Under the pieces are notes generated by a model. It worked only from the letters and a program-made list of their open reading frames with translations, did not search any database and was not told where the DNA came from. Position numbers and translations under genes: made by a program. From assembly GCF_029633865.1 (NCBI RefSeq), contig NC_079213.1, positions 98,290,845 to 98,354,844 of the forward strand: 64,000 nt of DNA. Direction: 5' to 3'. The first letter of the stretch is position 1, and every line of letters starts with the position of its first letter. Below are positions 23,069 through 35,500 of this stretch, piece after piece. The DNA is from Lampris incognitus. Lineage: Eukaryota; Chordata; Actinopteri; Lampriformes; Lampridae.

Positions 23069-24779
23069 CCCTTTGTGAAAATATTAGTTTTACTTTTGCA
23101 ACTCTGTACAGAGGTTGCTTATTATTCCCCACCTTATTTTATTCACTCGCATGAGCCATTTCAAAATAGTCCGTTATTAAATTTGGTAATGTCGTACCAC
23201 ATTCTGTATTTTTAACGCGAGCGCCCTGAACAAGTCACATTCCTTGTATGTGTACATTTACTGAGCTAATAAAACCGATTAGAAATCCTGGATTCTGGAC
23301 AATTACCCACGATGTGCACCAAAGGGCACAAAAGCGGAACACTGCAAGGAAGTGTGGGCTCCCCCTTGTTCTTTTACAAAACGAAAGCTCAAAATGAAAA
23401 CTCATAAAAGTCATTAACTTTATGCGTGTAACTCTTTGTTGGAGTCACTGTTTTTAATCTTTTGAGTAAAATTACCCTGCGAGGGAAATTTAATTGGCTG
23501 CAGACATTTTATGACTCATGTGCCGCCAGCACGAAACATATTGGGAAATGATTTGCAAGGGACATCTAGTGGACCTTAACAAAACATAATATAAAAATAA
23601 GATTTGTTAGCAACGCTACACGGTTATAGTGCGTGAGAATCCCCAAGTCACTGTGAAGGCCATAGAGAAACCAATTTGTCTCCCTTTTTTAATTTCTATT
23701 TTTCAATTTTTTTTTTGCAGTGACCAGCAAGCGGTCTATCAATTCAATTTTATATCCAGAGAGTGCACAATTTATTTATGCTGTGTTTTATGACTTTTCA
23801 TTATTATTATTATTTATTTATTTTTTGCAAACCAGTGACTGTTGCTATGTTTCTCTTGGCCTCCCCTGTATATTCTAGGGTGGTTATTTCTCTCCGGGGC
23901 CCCGCCAACGGGTCAGCAGCTACAGCTGAGGTGGAGAGGAAACATGGGAGACGACCGGCCCTGAAATATTCATAGTTTTCAGTGTTGTGACTGCACGAGT
24001 TTTGACAGTGATGGCTTACTAATGTGACCCTTCCCCAAACAAAAGACTCGATGTGTTGCTGTCCGTTGTTCATAGGAGAGGTGAGGTGCAGTGCGTGTTT
24101 TTATACCGCGCTTTGCTCCTGTGCACGCTTTCTCTCAAAAATGTCCCCCGTCTGTTTGAATGGATATATGTTTAGCATTAAATTGCATATTGATCCTCCA
24201 GTCCCTTGACCCTCTTTTTACTGTTTATTTCCGTTTACGTTTTTCTCTATTGCCATTAGCTGCTTCAGAATCCAGCTAAATCTCCTTCAAAACCAACTTA
24301 CACTGAACCTTTCCTTCTGTGCTCCTTCTGCTCCTCATTCTACACTTCATAGTCAATCCGCCCCTCCCTCCTTTTGCATCCCTTGCTATCTCTGTGCCTT
24401 CCCTTCACTGCATCACATTCGTGCTGCCAGACTGATCGCTGCCTTAGTCATGCTTCACAGCGATGCAACAGTCGCCCACCGCTAATTTGCAACAGGTTGG
24501 CCAGATGATTAATAATTTGGTCATTAATTGATTAAAAAAAGAATCAATGTCTGAGGAATATTCAATACTGCGTCATCATAATCTCAGTTACCCAGTAGTT
24601 TGCTCATACTTAGATCAACAGGCATGCCACGGTCTATTTGTGTTTATGTCACTGATTACAACATTGGTGGGAGAATGGGAAGATCTCTGCAAAATAGAAG
24701 TTAATTACGCATAAATACAAGTTAATTATGCATAAATAAATTGATATTGACTTGACTCATTTTCTTCGTGACAGGAAAA
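23069..24779. other. intergenic; no gene recognised
   Basis: No convincing ORF or repeat. Poly-T runs occur near 23688 and 23708. Some stretches could be conserved non-coding DNA, but this cannot be judged from one genome. Confidence 0.35.
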
Positions 24780-26045
24780 GGACAGGGATAGGTTACCTCT
24801 GAGGGTAGGCCAAAGCACTTGATTAGTTGCAACTTGAAGAAATACCTGTGGAGGCATGGAGGTGTTTAGGAGAGATGGTAGTGGAGTTTTTAATTAGATT
24901 GTTCAACACAATCTTGGAAAGTGAGAGGATGCTTGAGGAGTTGAGAAGAAGCATACTGGTATCAATTTTCAAGAATAAGGGTGATGTGCAGAACTGTAGC
25001 AACTACAGAGGTATAAAGTTGATCAGCCACAGTATGAAGTTATGAGAAAGAGTAATAGAAGCTAGGTTAAGAGGAGAAGTGATGATTAGAGCACCACAGA
25101 TGCGATGTTTGCTTTGAGAATGTTGATTGAGAAGTATAGAGAAGGCCAGAAAGAGTTACATCGTGTCTTTGTGGATTTAGAGAAAGCTTATGACAGGGTG
25201 CCGAGAGAGGAGGTGTGGTATTGTATGATGAAGTCGGGAGTTGCAGAGAAGTATGTAGGAGTGGTGCAGGATATGTATGAGGGAAGTGTGACAGTGGTGA
25301 GGTGTGCGGTCAGAATGACGGATGGGTTCAAGGTGGAGGTGGGATTACATCAAGGATCGGCTCTGAGCCCTTCTTGTTTGCAATGGTGATAGACAGGTTG
25401 ACGGATGAGATTTGGCAGGAGTCTCTGTGGACTATGATTTTTGCGGATGACAGTGTGATCTGTAGCGACAGTAGGGAGCAGGTTGAGGAGAGCCTGGAGA
25501 GGTGGAGGTATCCACTGGAGATAAGAGGAATGAAAGTCAGAGGGAGCAAATGAAATACACCTGGTGAATGAGAGGGAGGACAGCGGAATGGTGAGGATGC
25601 AAGGAGCGGAGGTGACAAAGGTGGATGGTTTAAATACTTGGGATCAACTGTTCAAAGTAATGGGAGTGCAGAAGAGAGGTGAAGAAGAGAGTGCAGGCAG
25701 GGTGGAGTGGGTGGAGAAGAGTGTCAGGAGTGATTTGCAACAGAAGGGTACCAGCAAGAGTTAAAGGGAAGGTTTACAAGATGGTTGTGAGACCAGCTAT
25801 GCTATATGGTCTGGAAATGGTGGCACTGATGGAAAGTCAGGAGGCGGAGCTGGAGGTGGCAGAGTTGAAGATGCCAACATTTTTGTTGGGGGTGACGAAG
25901 AAGGACAGGATTAGGAATGAGTATATTAGAGGGACAGCTCAGGTTGGACGGTTTGGAGACAAAGCAAGAGAGGCGAGATTGAGATGGTTTGGACATGTGT
26001 GGAGGAGAGATGCTGGGTATATTTGGAGAAGGATGCTGAATATGG
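24780..26045 (+). mobile_element. RTE-like LINE, 5'-truncated and frameshifted
   Basis: Reverse transcriptase pieces in order: NCSNYRGIKLISHSMKL (with a stop after it), [46 protein letters not shown] (FADD box). Then the C-terminal module VKGKVYKMVVRPAMLYGLE, DRIRNEYIRGTAQVGRFGD and EARLRWFGHVWRRDAGYI. Several frame breaks mean it cannot encode one protein. The RTE-like assignment rests on these motifs. Confidence 0.75.
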
Positions 26046-26055
26046 AGCTGAAAGT

Positions 26056-26125
26056 AGTAATAGTAGTAGTAATAGCAGCAGTAGCAGTAGTAGTAGTAGT
26101 AGTAGTAGCGGTAGTAGTAGTAACT

Positions 26126-26157
<32 letters not shown>

Positions 26158-26160
26158 TGT
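26056..26160. repeat. (GTA)n microsatellite at LINE 3' end
   Basis: AGTAGTAGT trinucleotide array with a few point changes, directly after the LINE coding region. The long low-complexity ORFs over it (poly-V, poly-S, poly-Y) are artefacts. Confidence 0.92.
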
Positions 26161-26164
26161 GACT

Positions 26165-27056
26165 TGAAGAATTACTCTTGATTTCAAGTCTAAACGTCAA
26201 ATTACAAGCCTTCCTGCTGTATTGGATGTCTTAAGCGATCAAGTATTTGTGCAGATTTATGTGATGTGTCAGGTCAATATAAAATTGCCTTACAGTCTGA
26301 CCGACAACGTTAAATGAATTAGGAAGTGACAAAATGTCGACTTAAACCTAGAATCTTAGTCATATCTTATCAATCGTATGATTAACTTAAACCATGACAC
26401 TGATAAATTTAATCTAGTCAGTTAAGTAATTGGTTTGTAAGGCTTATTATATCATATTATGTTGACCTTCCAAAATCATTTCCATATTTCATTTGATGGA
26501 AACCTCCACCTGAAGAGAAATTAAATAGAAATGTCATTAAAGCATGTTTGGGTTTCTCATTCATTTGTGACCTTTCTACCAGTATATATCGAAGCCTATG
26601 GGGTTGACTGACGTGTTGTTTGAATTTACTTTACTATCTTCTGGATTGTTTGAGAGCAATTCATACATGATCTGTGTTTACTTTTATTCTTTGACCATGT
26701 ATGACCTAAACCATGTTTAACTTTATTTTATATTGCTTAGATAGATGCTAAAAGTCCATGTGTAACAGAACAAAGGTAGCCTTATAAAGTGTTCTCTCCA
26801 TGTGAACAAATAAAGGCCTATTGTTAACTGCTGGTTAATAGCGGAGGAATGCATGAGAAACTGACTGAGTGTAGCAAGTCTGTACACACTAATTGGAGAA
26901 ATGGCCTTGGTGGGATGAGAGCTGGAAGACATGAGATAAGGAGGGGAAGACCAGACAACTGCCCGATAAGAGAGACTGTACTGTATTGATCGGTGCGCTT
27001 TCAAGCATCTAGGCTTGTGTGTCATGTTCATGAACATATTATATTAAAGTGTGACA
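26165..27056. other. intergenic; nothing recognised
   Basis: AT-rich sequence without coding signal. Confidence 0.4.
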
Positions 27057-27690
27057 ATACTTTCAGAGTCCAGCTTGTACCTCCAAGTCTGAGGCCACGG
27101 TTCTCTACCAGAAAATGGTGGATTGCTCCCTCTGGGTTGGGGATGAGTTGTTGCCTCAAGCGAAGGAATTCAAGTATCTCAGGGTCTTGTTCACAAGTGA
27201 GGGTAGGGTGAAGTGGGAGATTGACAAGCAGATTGGTGCAGCATCAGTAGTAATGCAAACGTTGCATTGGACCGCTGTGGTGAAGAGGGCGCTGAGCTGG
27301 AAGGCAAAGCTCTCAATTTACCATTCAATCTTTGTTCCAATTCTCACCTATGGTCATGAGCTTTGGGTAGTCACTGAAAGGGTGAGATCGCAGATACAAG
27401 TGGCTGAAAGGAGTGTGTTGGCTCAGCCTTAGAGATAGGGTGAAGAGCTCGGACATTCAGAGGGAGTTTGGAGTAGATCCCCTGCTCCTTCGTGTTGAAA
27501 GGAGCCAGTTGCGGTGGTTTGGGCATCTGATTAGGATACCTTGCTGGAGGGACTACGTGTCCAGTCTGGCCTTGGAATTCCCTGGGATCCCCCAGGAGGA
27601 GCTGGAGGGCATTACTGGAGTGCCCTACTTAGCTTGCTGCCACCATGACCCGACCCCGGAGAAGTGGCTGATGATGAGAGATTAATACTT
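27057..27690 (+). mobile_element. Rex3 (RTE) LINE 3' fragment
   Basis: Encodes YQKMVDCSLWVGDELLP, EFKYLRVLFTSEGRVKWEID, IYHSIFVPILTYGHELWVV, then after a frame change LSLRDRVKSSDIQREFGVD, QLRWFGHLIRIP and WRDYVSSLALEF. This order is characteristic of fish Rex3. It is 5'-truncated and frameshifted near 27420. Confidence 0.88.
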
Positions 27691-27734
27691 TAAGAGATTT
27701 TTGTCTCGCTCCTCATTTAATGTCATAGTGGAAT

Positions 27735-28190
27735 TAAATAACTGCCATGACAGTCCTCACCTTGCCGTGGTGCAGAAGCTTGCGTGTACCAATGATCCCA
27801 AGAGATATACCGTCCAGAGCTTGGCTCCTGGTAGTGTCACCCAAGGCAGATAGGTTAAGGAGGAAGTTCCAAATGAAGCGCAATCCAACAAAGACTTCAA
27901 CAGTGGAACTGGTGGAAGATGTCTCCAGGTCACAACGGCAGTGAAGGTGGATGAAGGCAACAGAGGGTGGTCACCAATCATCTTGGTTCTCCATGCCATT
28001 GGACTCTGGCCACCCCCTGCCAAGGACTGTGTGGTGGCTGCAGGTGCACCAGCCACTCCATGTAAAAAGCTGTCACGCGCAGGTGTCCTCCCATTATGCG
28101 GCTCCAGGATCAGCCTCTACGCCCACCTGAGGATCCAGAGGGACCCAGAAGGAGGATGGTCATACTCGACTCTGAGTGACCGATGATGAT
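27735..28190 (+). repeat. repeat-like sequence, probable LINE relic
   Basis: Ends with a decayed zinc-finger-like tail (CGSRISLYAHLRIQRD) followed by an acidic-codon run (GATGATGATGAC), a combination seen at the C-terminus of some fish LINE proteins. Upstream there is no clear reverse transcriptase, so the family is open. Confidence 0.35.
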
Positions 28191-28199
28191 GACTTAACT

Positions 28200-29248
28200 G
28201 TATTACTGTAAAACATTGTAAGGTTTATTTAGTCATTTTGATAGTTTGACAACAGTTATTGGAAAATTAAGAAGATTATAATTTATTTGATAGGAAACCT
28301 AATGCTAAATTAGTTGACTGGATTCTAATAGGTAGTTTTGAGAAAAAGGTCTGTGGTGAATTGGTTCACATGATCTCTGGGCCATTGACCTTGTGACGAT
28401 GCGTAATTCAGTTGGGTCTGTTCATTTAGTGAACCATGTGACAGCGTTGGCAACTTCAAAAGTAGTGACAATGAAGGCTCTTCACATCCCCCAATCATTC
28501 TCAACGGCTTCTGTGCTGTGGACGCCTGAACGGGGAAGATAGGAAACAATACTTCCTGCTGTGAGGAGTTCGAACTTCAGGGATAAATGCGTCAAAGCAC
28601 ACACACATGCATACATACACACAAACGCACACACACATCTCCACTACTTTCTGAGCTCAGGGAGGCTGTGTTGTCCTTACCCTTTTCCTTGTGTTGTTGA
28701 AAGATTAAAAAGTGCATTCTCCATCAGAGGTCGTGCGGGTGTTTTGCTAAGCTGCTTCACGTTTCCATGCAGCTCTTCCTCCTCTTATCTAGTGTAGGTC
28801 TACAGCTCCGCTGCTTGCCTGCTCTGAGACATCGAGTGGGATGAAAGGAAAAGAGAACAAAAACAAAAAAAATGTTTTTTTGTTTATTTATTTATTTATT
28901 GTCAGCATCCCATTCTCCACAAATTTTGACAGGAGATGAAAGGGCAGAGCTCTTCTTTTTTTGTTTTGTTTTTGTTTTTGTTTTTTTACACGGAATATAG
29001 TTTCAAAGTTTCTTTGTCTCGATTCAGTGTTTTGAAAAGCACTATAATGAAGCGGAAAAACATCTCCTTTGGTTAAAATGTTTAAAAGTATAATGCTGTT
29101 CTCCTGCCCTTGCAGAGGTCCTGTCATTCCAGCACGTTGGGATATTCATCCAAAAGTCATTACGGGCCACAGCAGCTGAGCCGCAGCAGGACAGAAGGCG
29201 AGTCGAAATCCTCAATGAAAGCCATTGTAGACTGGTCATCGGATGCCC

Positions 29249-29250
<2 letters not shown>
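28200..29250. other. intergenic; nothing recognised apart from simple repeats
   Basis: A short CA-rich patch lies near 28600-28640 and T- and A-rich runs near 28860-28990. No gene seen. Confidence 0.4.

Positions 29251-29292
<42 letters not shown>
29251..29292. repeat. (CA)21 microsatellite
   Basis: Uninterrupted CA dinucleotides at the left edge of the telomere-like module. Confidence 0.96.
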
Positions 29293-29294
<2 letters not shown>

Positions 29295-29761
29295 AGCTCT
29301 CTCTATATTCCCTGATTGACTATATTGATTTCCTAGCCCTTAACCGTCATAAGGTAGGTAGGTAGGCCTGTGTTTCAGACATAGAAAGCAAATGTTATTA
29401 TTTCAAACAAACAAACAAACAAACGTTGCGTGTCTGAAAAGGAGCAGGAGGACGTTTCTGCTTATAATATCCTGCCCCTTCCCTGATGCTCAGTCTATAA
29501 ATCCCGTTAATAAACTTGTTTTTTGTTTTTTACACACCAGCGTATGCCTTACTCATATACTTTGTCAATGAGTCAACAAAAAAACCAATAACAATAGTAA
29601 TGATGGAAATTAAAAATGGAATAAAAATAAGAAAAATAGCGGAAAAAATGAATTTAATTTGCGCGTGCGTGCGCATGTACGTGTGTGTGTGTGTGTGTGC
29701 AAGCAAAGGAATTAAAGCAATAAAAATACCGAAAACAAGCAAAAAGGACTACGTAACTACA

Positions 29762-30270
29762 TGCCTAACCTGAACCCTGACCCTAACCCTAACCCTACCC
29801 TAACCTTAACCTAATCCTAATCCTAACCTTAACCCTTAACCTAATCCTAGTTCTATCCTTAACCTTTACCCTAACTTTAACCCTAACCTAATCCTAATTC
29901 TAACCTTAACCCTTGCCCTAACCTTAACCTAATCTTAATTCTAACCTTAACCCTTGCCCTAACCTTAACCTAATCCTAATTCTAATCTTAACCCTTACCC
30001 TAACTTTAGCCTAATCCTAATTCTAATCTTAACCCTTACCCTAACCTTAACCTAATCCTAATTCTATCCTTAACCCTTACCCTAACATTAACTTGCTCCT
30101 AATTCTAACCTTAACCCTTACCCTAACCTTAATTTAATCCTAATTCTAACCTTAAACCTTACCCCAATTCTAACCTTAACCCTTACCCTAACCTTAACCT
30201 AATCCTAACCTTAATCCTTACCCTAACTTTACCTTAATGCTAATTCTAATCTTAACCCTAAACGCAAGTC
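29762..30270. repeat. telomere-like minisatellite with about 41-bp period
   Basis: Begins with CCCTAACCCTAACCC and continues as about a dozen degenerate units built on CCCTAACCTTAACCTAATCC plus TAATTCTAACCTTAACCCTT. The vertebrate telomere hexamer is recognisable but mutated into a higher-order 41-bp unit. Confidence 0.88.
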
Positions 30271-30287
30271 CTAACCCCAAAATAGAC

Positions 30288-30377
30288 CCTTTTCCTCATG
30301 GGGACCCATAAAATGTCCCCACAAGGTAGGTGGTTTCAGGTTTTTCTGTCTAATGGGGGCCCAATAGGTAAGAAAAA

Positions 30378-30453
<76 letters not shown>
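30288..30453. repeat. GGGGAC module plus (CA)n, copy 1
   Basis: CCTCATGGGGACCCATAAAA, then TGTCCCCACAAGGTAGGTGG, then TTTCTGTC and a CA array at 30379-30453. TGGGGAC and GTCCCCA form a small inverted repeat. Confidence 0.8.
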
Positions 30454-30455
<2 letters not shown>

Positions 30456-30479
30456 ACACACACACATACACATGTTGGT

Positions 30480-30728
30480 TTCTCTATACTTGTGGGGACC
30501 CTCATTGACTACATTCATTCCCTAGCTCTTAACCTTAACCATCATAACTCCATGCCCAACCTTAACCCTTACCCTAACCTTAACCTAATCCTAATCCTAA
30601 CCCTAAACCCAAATCCTAACCCTAAAATATACCCTCTTCCTCATGGGGACCCATAAAATGTCCCCACAAGGTAGGTGGTTTCAGGTTTTGCTGTCCTAAT
30701 GGGGACATTCCCCATTATGATAGAAAAA

Positions 30729-30784
<56 letters not shown>
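30480..30784. repeat. GGGGAC / telomere-like module, copy 2, ending in (CA)n
   Basis: Starts TCTCTATACTTGTGGGGACC, has a short AACCCTTACCCTAACC array at about 30555-30625, repeats CCTCATGGGGACCCATAAAA and ends in a CA array at 30732-30784. It is a shorter version of the module spanning 29293-30453. Confidence 0.8.
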
Positions 30785-30786
<2 letters not shown>

Positions 30787-31137
30787 TGGAAAAAAGCCTT
30801 GAGCTTTTCCCCCCTATCAAACCCCAGGGTTTGGTAAAATGTTACACTATGAAATGATTTGTGCTCAAGTGCCAAGCAACTAAAACAATGTTGTTGTGTT
30901 GAGTTGGCTGAGTGTCATGTGGCAGCAGTGCCTGTGGAAGCCTCGGTTTAGCCCCACAGGTTTCTTTGTGTATACATGAGACCCACTGGTTGTTTGTGTT
31001 GAGATGATAGAGAGATGGACTGAGCGGGCTCATCTATATTCCAGCATTGCTCAAACTGTTCCACTGCCTGAATAATGATACCTCTGACTTGGCGGTGTCC
31101 TCTGATGTAACCACAGTCAATCACGGGGCAGACTTCT
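30785..31137. other. intergenic; nothing recognised
   Basis: No coding signal or recognised repeat. Confidence 0.4.
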
Positions 31138-31256
31138 GCCAATTACCCCACTCCTCCGAGCCTTCTCGGTCGCTGCTCCACCCCCTCTGCTGATCCGGGG
31201 AGGGCTGCAGACTACCACATGCCTCCTCCGATACATGTGGAGTCGCCAGCCGCTTC
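31138..31256 (-). mobile_element. SINE B copy 4, tail half
   Basis: Reverse family-B tail region (CTCCGAGCC, CCGGGGAGGGCTGCAGACTA, GTGGAGTCGCCAGCCGCTTC). It stops where the inserted element begins and is continued by the head half at 31643-31834. Confidence 0.8.
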
Positions 31257-31286
31257 TTCTTCTTCTTTTTTTGTAAATATATTTTA

Positions 31287-31620
31287 CTAGAAGAACCCCG
31301 CTACAATGTAGCGGTTTGGTTATCCACCCGTCTAAATCTCCCTCCTCTTCATCCTGCCAGCTAACCACCTTCCCCCTGCCCCTAACCCCCCCCCCACTCC
31401 AACTCCCTCCCCCAAATGCTCGGAATCATCTGAAATGCCGAGAAAAGTGGTTTTTAGCCATTTTTAGAAAAATGCATATTTTGCATATTTATGCATAATT
31501 ATGCATAATTTTAAATTTCTGGGATTTTTCCCTTACTCTCTGAGACAATACCTACCACCTCCAAAAAGAATTAGGATCATAAATGCTTTAATTTTCGGTC
31601 CCGCTATCTACACTAACTAA
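31287..31620 (-). mobile_element. Helitron-like non-autonomous element inside SINE B
   Basis: Read on the minus strand, a 7-bp stem hairpin CCGCTAC-ATT-GTAGCGG (31298-31314) is followed seven bases later by CTAG (31287-31290) and then T. This is the structure of a Helitron 3' end inserted into an A/T target. The 5' TC end is not clearly seen near 31610-31620. It separates two halves of a SINE B. Confidence 0.5.
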
Positions 31621-31642
31621 CTAACACACACACACATACATG

Positions 31643-31834
31643 TCCGACCAGAGGAGGCGCTAGTGCAGCCACCAGGACACATACCAACATCCGGCTTCCC
31701 ACCCGCAGACACGTCCCATTGTGTCTGTAGGGACGCCCGAAGAAGCCGGAGGTAACACGGGGTATCGAACCGACGATCCCCGTGTTGGTAGGCAACCCAA
31801 CAGACCGCCGCGCTAACCGGACACGTACGGCCGC
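31643..31834 (-). mobile_element. SINE B copy 4, head half
   Basis: Reverse family-B head: GACCAGAGGAGGCGCTAGTG, ACATCCGGCTTCCCACCCGC, GATCCCCGTGTTGGTAGGCA, ending GCTAACCGGACAC. Confidence 0.8.
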
Positions 31835-32222
31835 TATATTAAGGCTGTGTGAAATCATGTGCTGAAAAAAGAAGTCCTGCAATAACACAAGCAACGCCCT
31901 ATATAAGAGTCACCACAGGGAGCGTCGGAGCAGCAAAGCGTTCCATATGATTGCCCAACAGGAGTTGGCCGTGTGACATCTCAGCATAACAACACCAACA
32001 CAACACACGCATGCTGATTGAGGAAACAGTACCGCAGTAACGGACATATCTATAGCTCACAGTTAGACAGGATGAGCGCCGAGGGCATCTTTCCATACAG
32101 AGGTTTTATGCGGTGATGCTGCCTGGTTGAAAATGGATACGCGGGTTTTCAGATTTCAACCACTATATTCAGCCACAACGCATCCAAAACCATAAAACAC
32201 CGAATATGATATTCCTGCACAG
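31835..32222. other. host sequence left of Ty3-1; nothing recognised
   Basis: Ends with CACAG (32218-32222), the target site duplicated by Ty3-1. Confidence 0.5.
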
Positions 32223-32445
32223 TGTGGTGTATTGGATCGAGCACTCGGTGCTCGATTGTATTGGACTGTCACCACTACTGAGTTCTGTAATACACTGGTC
32301 GAGCCTAGTAGTGTGTGATGTCTCCGTCAGTAAAGATCAGACTTGCGCCGCATCCTCGTCTCCGTGTACTTATATATAATAGTGATTAAGTTAGTAACCC
32401 ACGAATAGTAACACAACAATAGTGTACATAAGAGAAATCACAACA
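32223..32445 (+). repeat. Ty3-1 5' LTR
   Basis: Starts TGTGGTGTATTGG and ends ATCACAACA. It holds a 9-bp stem palindrome, ATCGAGCAC/GTGCTCGAT, at 32236-32256. Confidence 0.95.
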
Positions 32446-32463
32446 TGGTGTCAGAAGACGGAG
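32446..32463 (+). promoter_or_regulatory. Ty3-1 primer binding site (tRNA-Leu-like)
   Basis: TGGTGTCAGAAG abuts the LTR. It is the complement of CTTCTGACACCA, the 3' end of vertebrate tRNA-Leu as I recall it, with CCA added. Confidence 0.65.
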
Positions 32464-32548
32464 TTACGGTATAATTCGAGGGCGGTACTTCAACGAGTTT
32501 GCTGGTAGCTGAGGCAGCTAGCTAACAAGTGCTAGCCTGAGCACAAAT

Positions 32549-35500
32549 ATGGAACAGTTCAAGCCGCCACCACCGCCGATACTTACCGGGAATGTCGCAG
32601 AAAACTGGAGAAGATGGGAGCAGCGTTTCCAGCTGTACATGACCGCTTCAGGTGCGTTGGATAAGGAAGAGACGGTTAAAATAGCCATTCTGCTTCACAC
32701 CATCGGCGAGGAGGCGCTAGAAGTGTATAACACACTCACCGTCATCCCAGAAGGAGACGACGAATCGATGGAGGACGTTCTGAAAGTCTTCAAGGACTAC
32801 TGCAGCCCTCGGAAGAACGTCGTGTTCCAACGCCATCAATTCTGGTCGCACACGATGTCAGCAGGAATATCGGTGGACAGATTCATCACAGAGCTGCGCC
32901 AGAAGAGCAAAGACTGTGAGTTTGGCAGACATGAAGATGACATGATAAGGGATAAATTAGTGTTCAGCATAAATGATGCCCGTTTGAAAGAAAGACTGTT
33001 ACGTGATAATGAGCTTACTTTGCGCAGGGCCGTAGAGATATGTAGATCAGCCAAGCTCGCTAAGTCACAAATACAAGCGATGCAGACGTCACATGTTGTC
33101 CAAGACGCCTCAGTGGAGGCACTGAAGAAAGCAACAGGGCAAACGCGCACGGGCAGCTGGAACAAGAACAAAATGAGCAGCAAGAGGCATGTAGCAACAA
33201 CTCTCTGCCACAAGTGTGGAAATAAACATGAGCCCCGTCAATGCCCAGCTTATGGTGCAGTGTGCCACAAATGTGGTAAGAACAATCATTTTTCCAAGGT
33301 GTGTAAATCAAGCACTGAAAAAAGCGGCAATTACAAGACAAAGACAGTGCATAATCTAGAAAGTGAAATTGATTCCTTATATATAGGCATGATTAGAAAA
33401 TACAAAAACAAAGCAGCCCACCAAGCTAAAGGCACTGTATGGCGTGAAACAGCCACGGTCAGAGGCGTAGCAATTAACTTCAAGTTGGACACAGGCGCCG
33501 ATGCAAATGTGCTTCCTATGTGCGTATTCCGGCAGCTACCAGGTCCCGTTCAGTTACGGCCCACAAAGACTGTGCTGATTGCTTTTGGTGGTGCACGACT
33601 ACCCTCAGATGGTGTTGCATCTCTAGATTGCCGCACATCTAAGCATACGGCTATATTGGACTTCCATGTGTCTAGCCGAGCTGACAAGCCAATCCTGGGT
33701 GGAGATGCGTGTGAAGAGCTGCAGCTGGTGAGAAGAGTCGAGGCGCTTGCAGTGGAGTCCCCACAACCAGCAAAACCTCCGGCCATCAAAGAGGAGCTGC
33801 TGCAGAGGTATGCGGAGGTCTTCACAGGATTAGGCGAATTTCCTGGAGTTCATCACATACACATTGACCCCAGCGTCACGCCTGTGATTCACGCGTGCAG
33901 GAACGTACCACTCTCCATCATGGACTCACTAAGAGAGACACTCACAGACTTGCAGAACAGGAAAGTCATAACTCCTGTCAATGAACCTACAGAATGGGTG
34001 AACAGTCTTGTTACCACAAAGAAAAAAAATGGTGCGCTAAGGGTATGTTTGGATCCTTGCAACCTGAATGAGGCAGTCAAGCATCAACACTACTCCATTC
34101 CTATACCGGAAGACGTGCGCAGCAGGCTAACAGGAAAATCCATCTTCTCCATCCTAGATGAAAAGGATGGATACTGGCAGATCAAGCTAGATGAGCCGTC
34201 GTCTAAGCTATGCACCTTCAACACGCCGTGGGGCCGGTTCCGCTTCCTCAGACTCCCATTCGGGATCAAATCGGCCAGCGAAGTGTTTCAACAAAAGAAC
34301 TGTGAGACCTTCGGCGATATCCCAGGTGTGTACATTAAAGCAGACGACATGATCATCGCAGCGTCATCAGAGCGGGAACACGATGAAATCCTGCAGAAAG
34401 TAATGGAGAGAGCCAAGACCGCACATGTGAAATTTAACAGGGACAAGATCCAGTTTAAAGTTGATACTGTAAAGTACATGGGACACGTCATCATGGCAGC
34501 AGGACAGAGAGCTGACGACACAAAGATCAAAGCGATTGTCGACATGCCAACCCCGGAAGACAAACAAAGTCTCCAACGTCTGCTGGGAATGACAAAATTC
34601 CTAGCGCAATACATACCAAACGAAGCCTCACTCACGGCACCCCTCAGACAGCTGCTCAAGAAGGATGTAGCGTGGCAATGGTGCCCGCACCACAGCTCAG
34701 CGCTAAAGGCACTAAAGACCATCCTCACACAAGCTCCTGTGCTGAGATACTACGATCACAAGCAGCCTCTCACTCTACAAGCAGACTCCTCAAAGGATGG
34801 ACTGGGAGCCTGTCTGATGCAGGACGACCGCCCAGTGTGCTATGCCTCACGAGCGCTCACCGACACAGAAAAGAGGTACGCACAGATAGAGAAAGAGTTG
34901 CTCGCTATAGTGTTTGCTGCTAAGAGATTCCACCAGTATGTCTACGGCAGACCAGTAACTGTCCAGTCCGATCATAAGCCTCTGGAGGTTATCATGCGCA
35001 AGCCGCTGAGCAAAGCACCTGCGCGGCTGCAAGGTATGCTTTTACAACTGCAGAGGTATGATCTGAGTGTAACATACACACCAGGCAAGCACATGTACAT
35101 TGCCGACACACTCTCACGCACTACAGCTAGCAGAGAAGGTGACCATATTGATGAAAACCCTTGTGATGAGAGAGTTGTGTATGCCTTGGATGCCACAGAT
35201 GCCTTGAGTGAGGAAACACTCAGCCAATTAAAGAAAGCAACTGCAGCAGATAGCATGCTGCAAGCTGTGTGTGAGAAACACAAGAAAGGCTGGCCCATGA
35301 AAAAGAAAAGTTTGGACAGAAAACTACACGCCTACTGGGCAGTAAAGGACATTATAAGCATGGAAGATGACATTGTCTTGGTCGGAGACAAAATCATCAT
35401 ACCCCAGAGCTTCAGGAGCACGATTTTGGAGAAGCTGCATCTTGCACACCAAGGAGTGCAGCGCACAAAAGCCAGAGCAAGAAAGTCTCTCTACTGGCCT

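Noticed and set aside
25802..26200. Long low-complexity frames (poly-V, poly-Y, poly-T) over the GTA array
   Set aside because: They are translations of a trinucleotide microsatellite, not genes.
29762..30270. Real chromosome end (telomere)
   Set aside because: The repeats are degenerate, only about 500 bp, and flanked by ordinary sequence on both sides.
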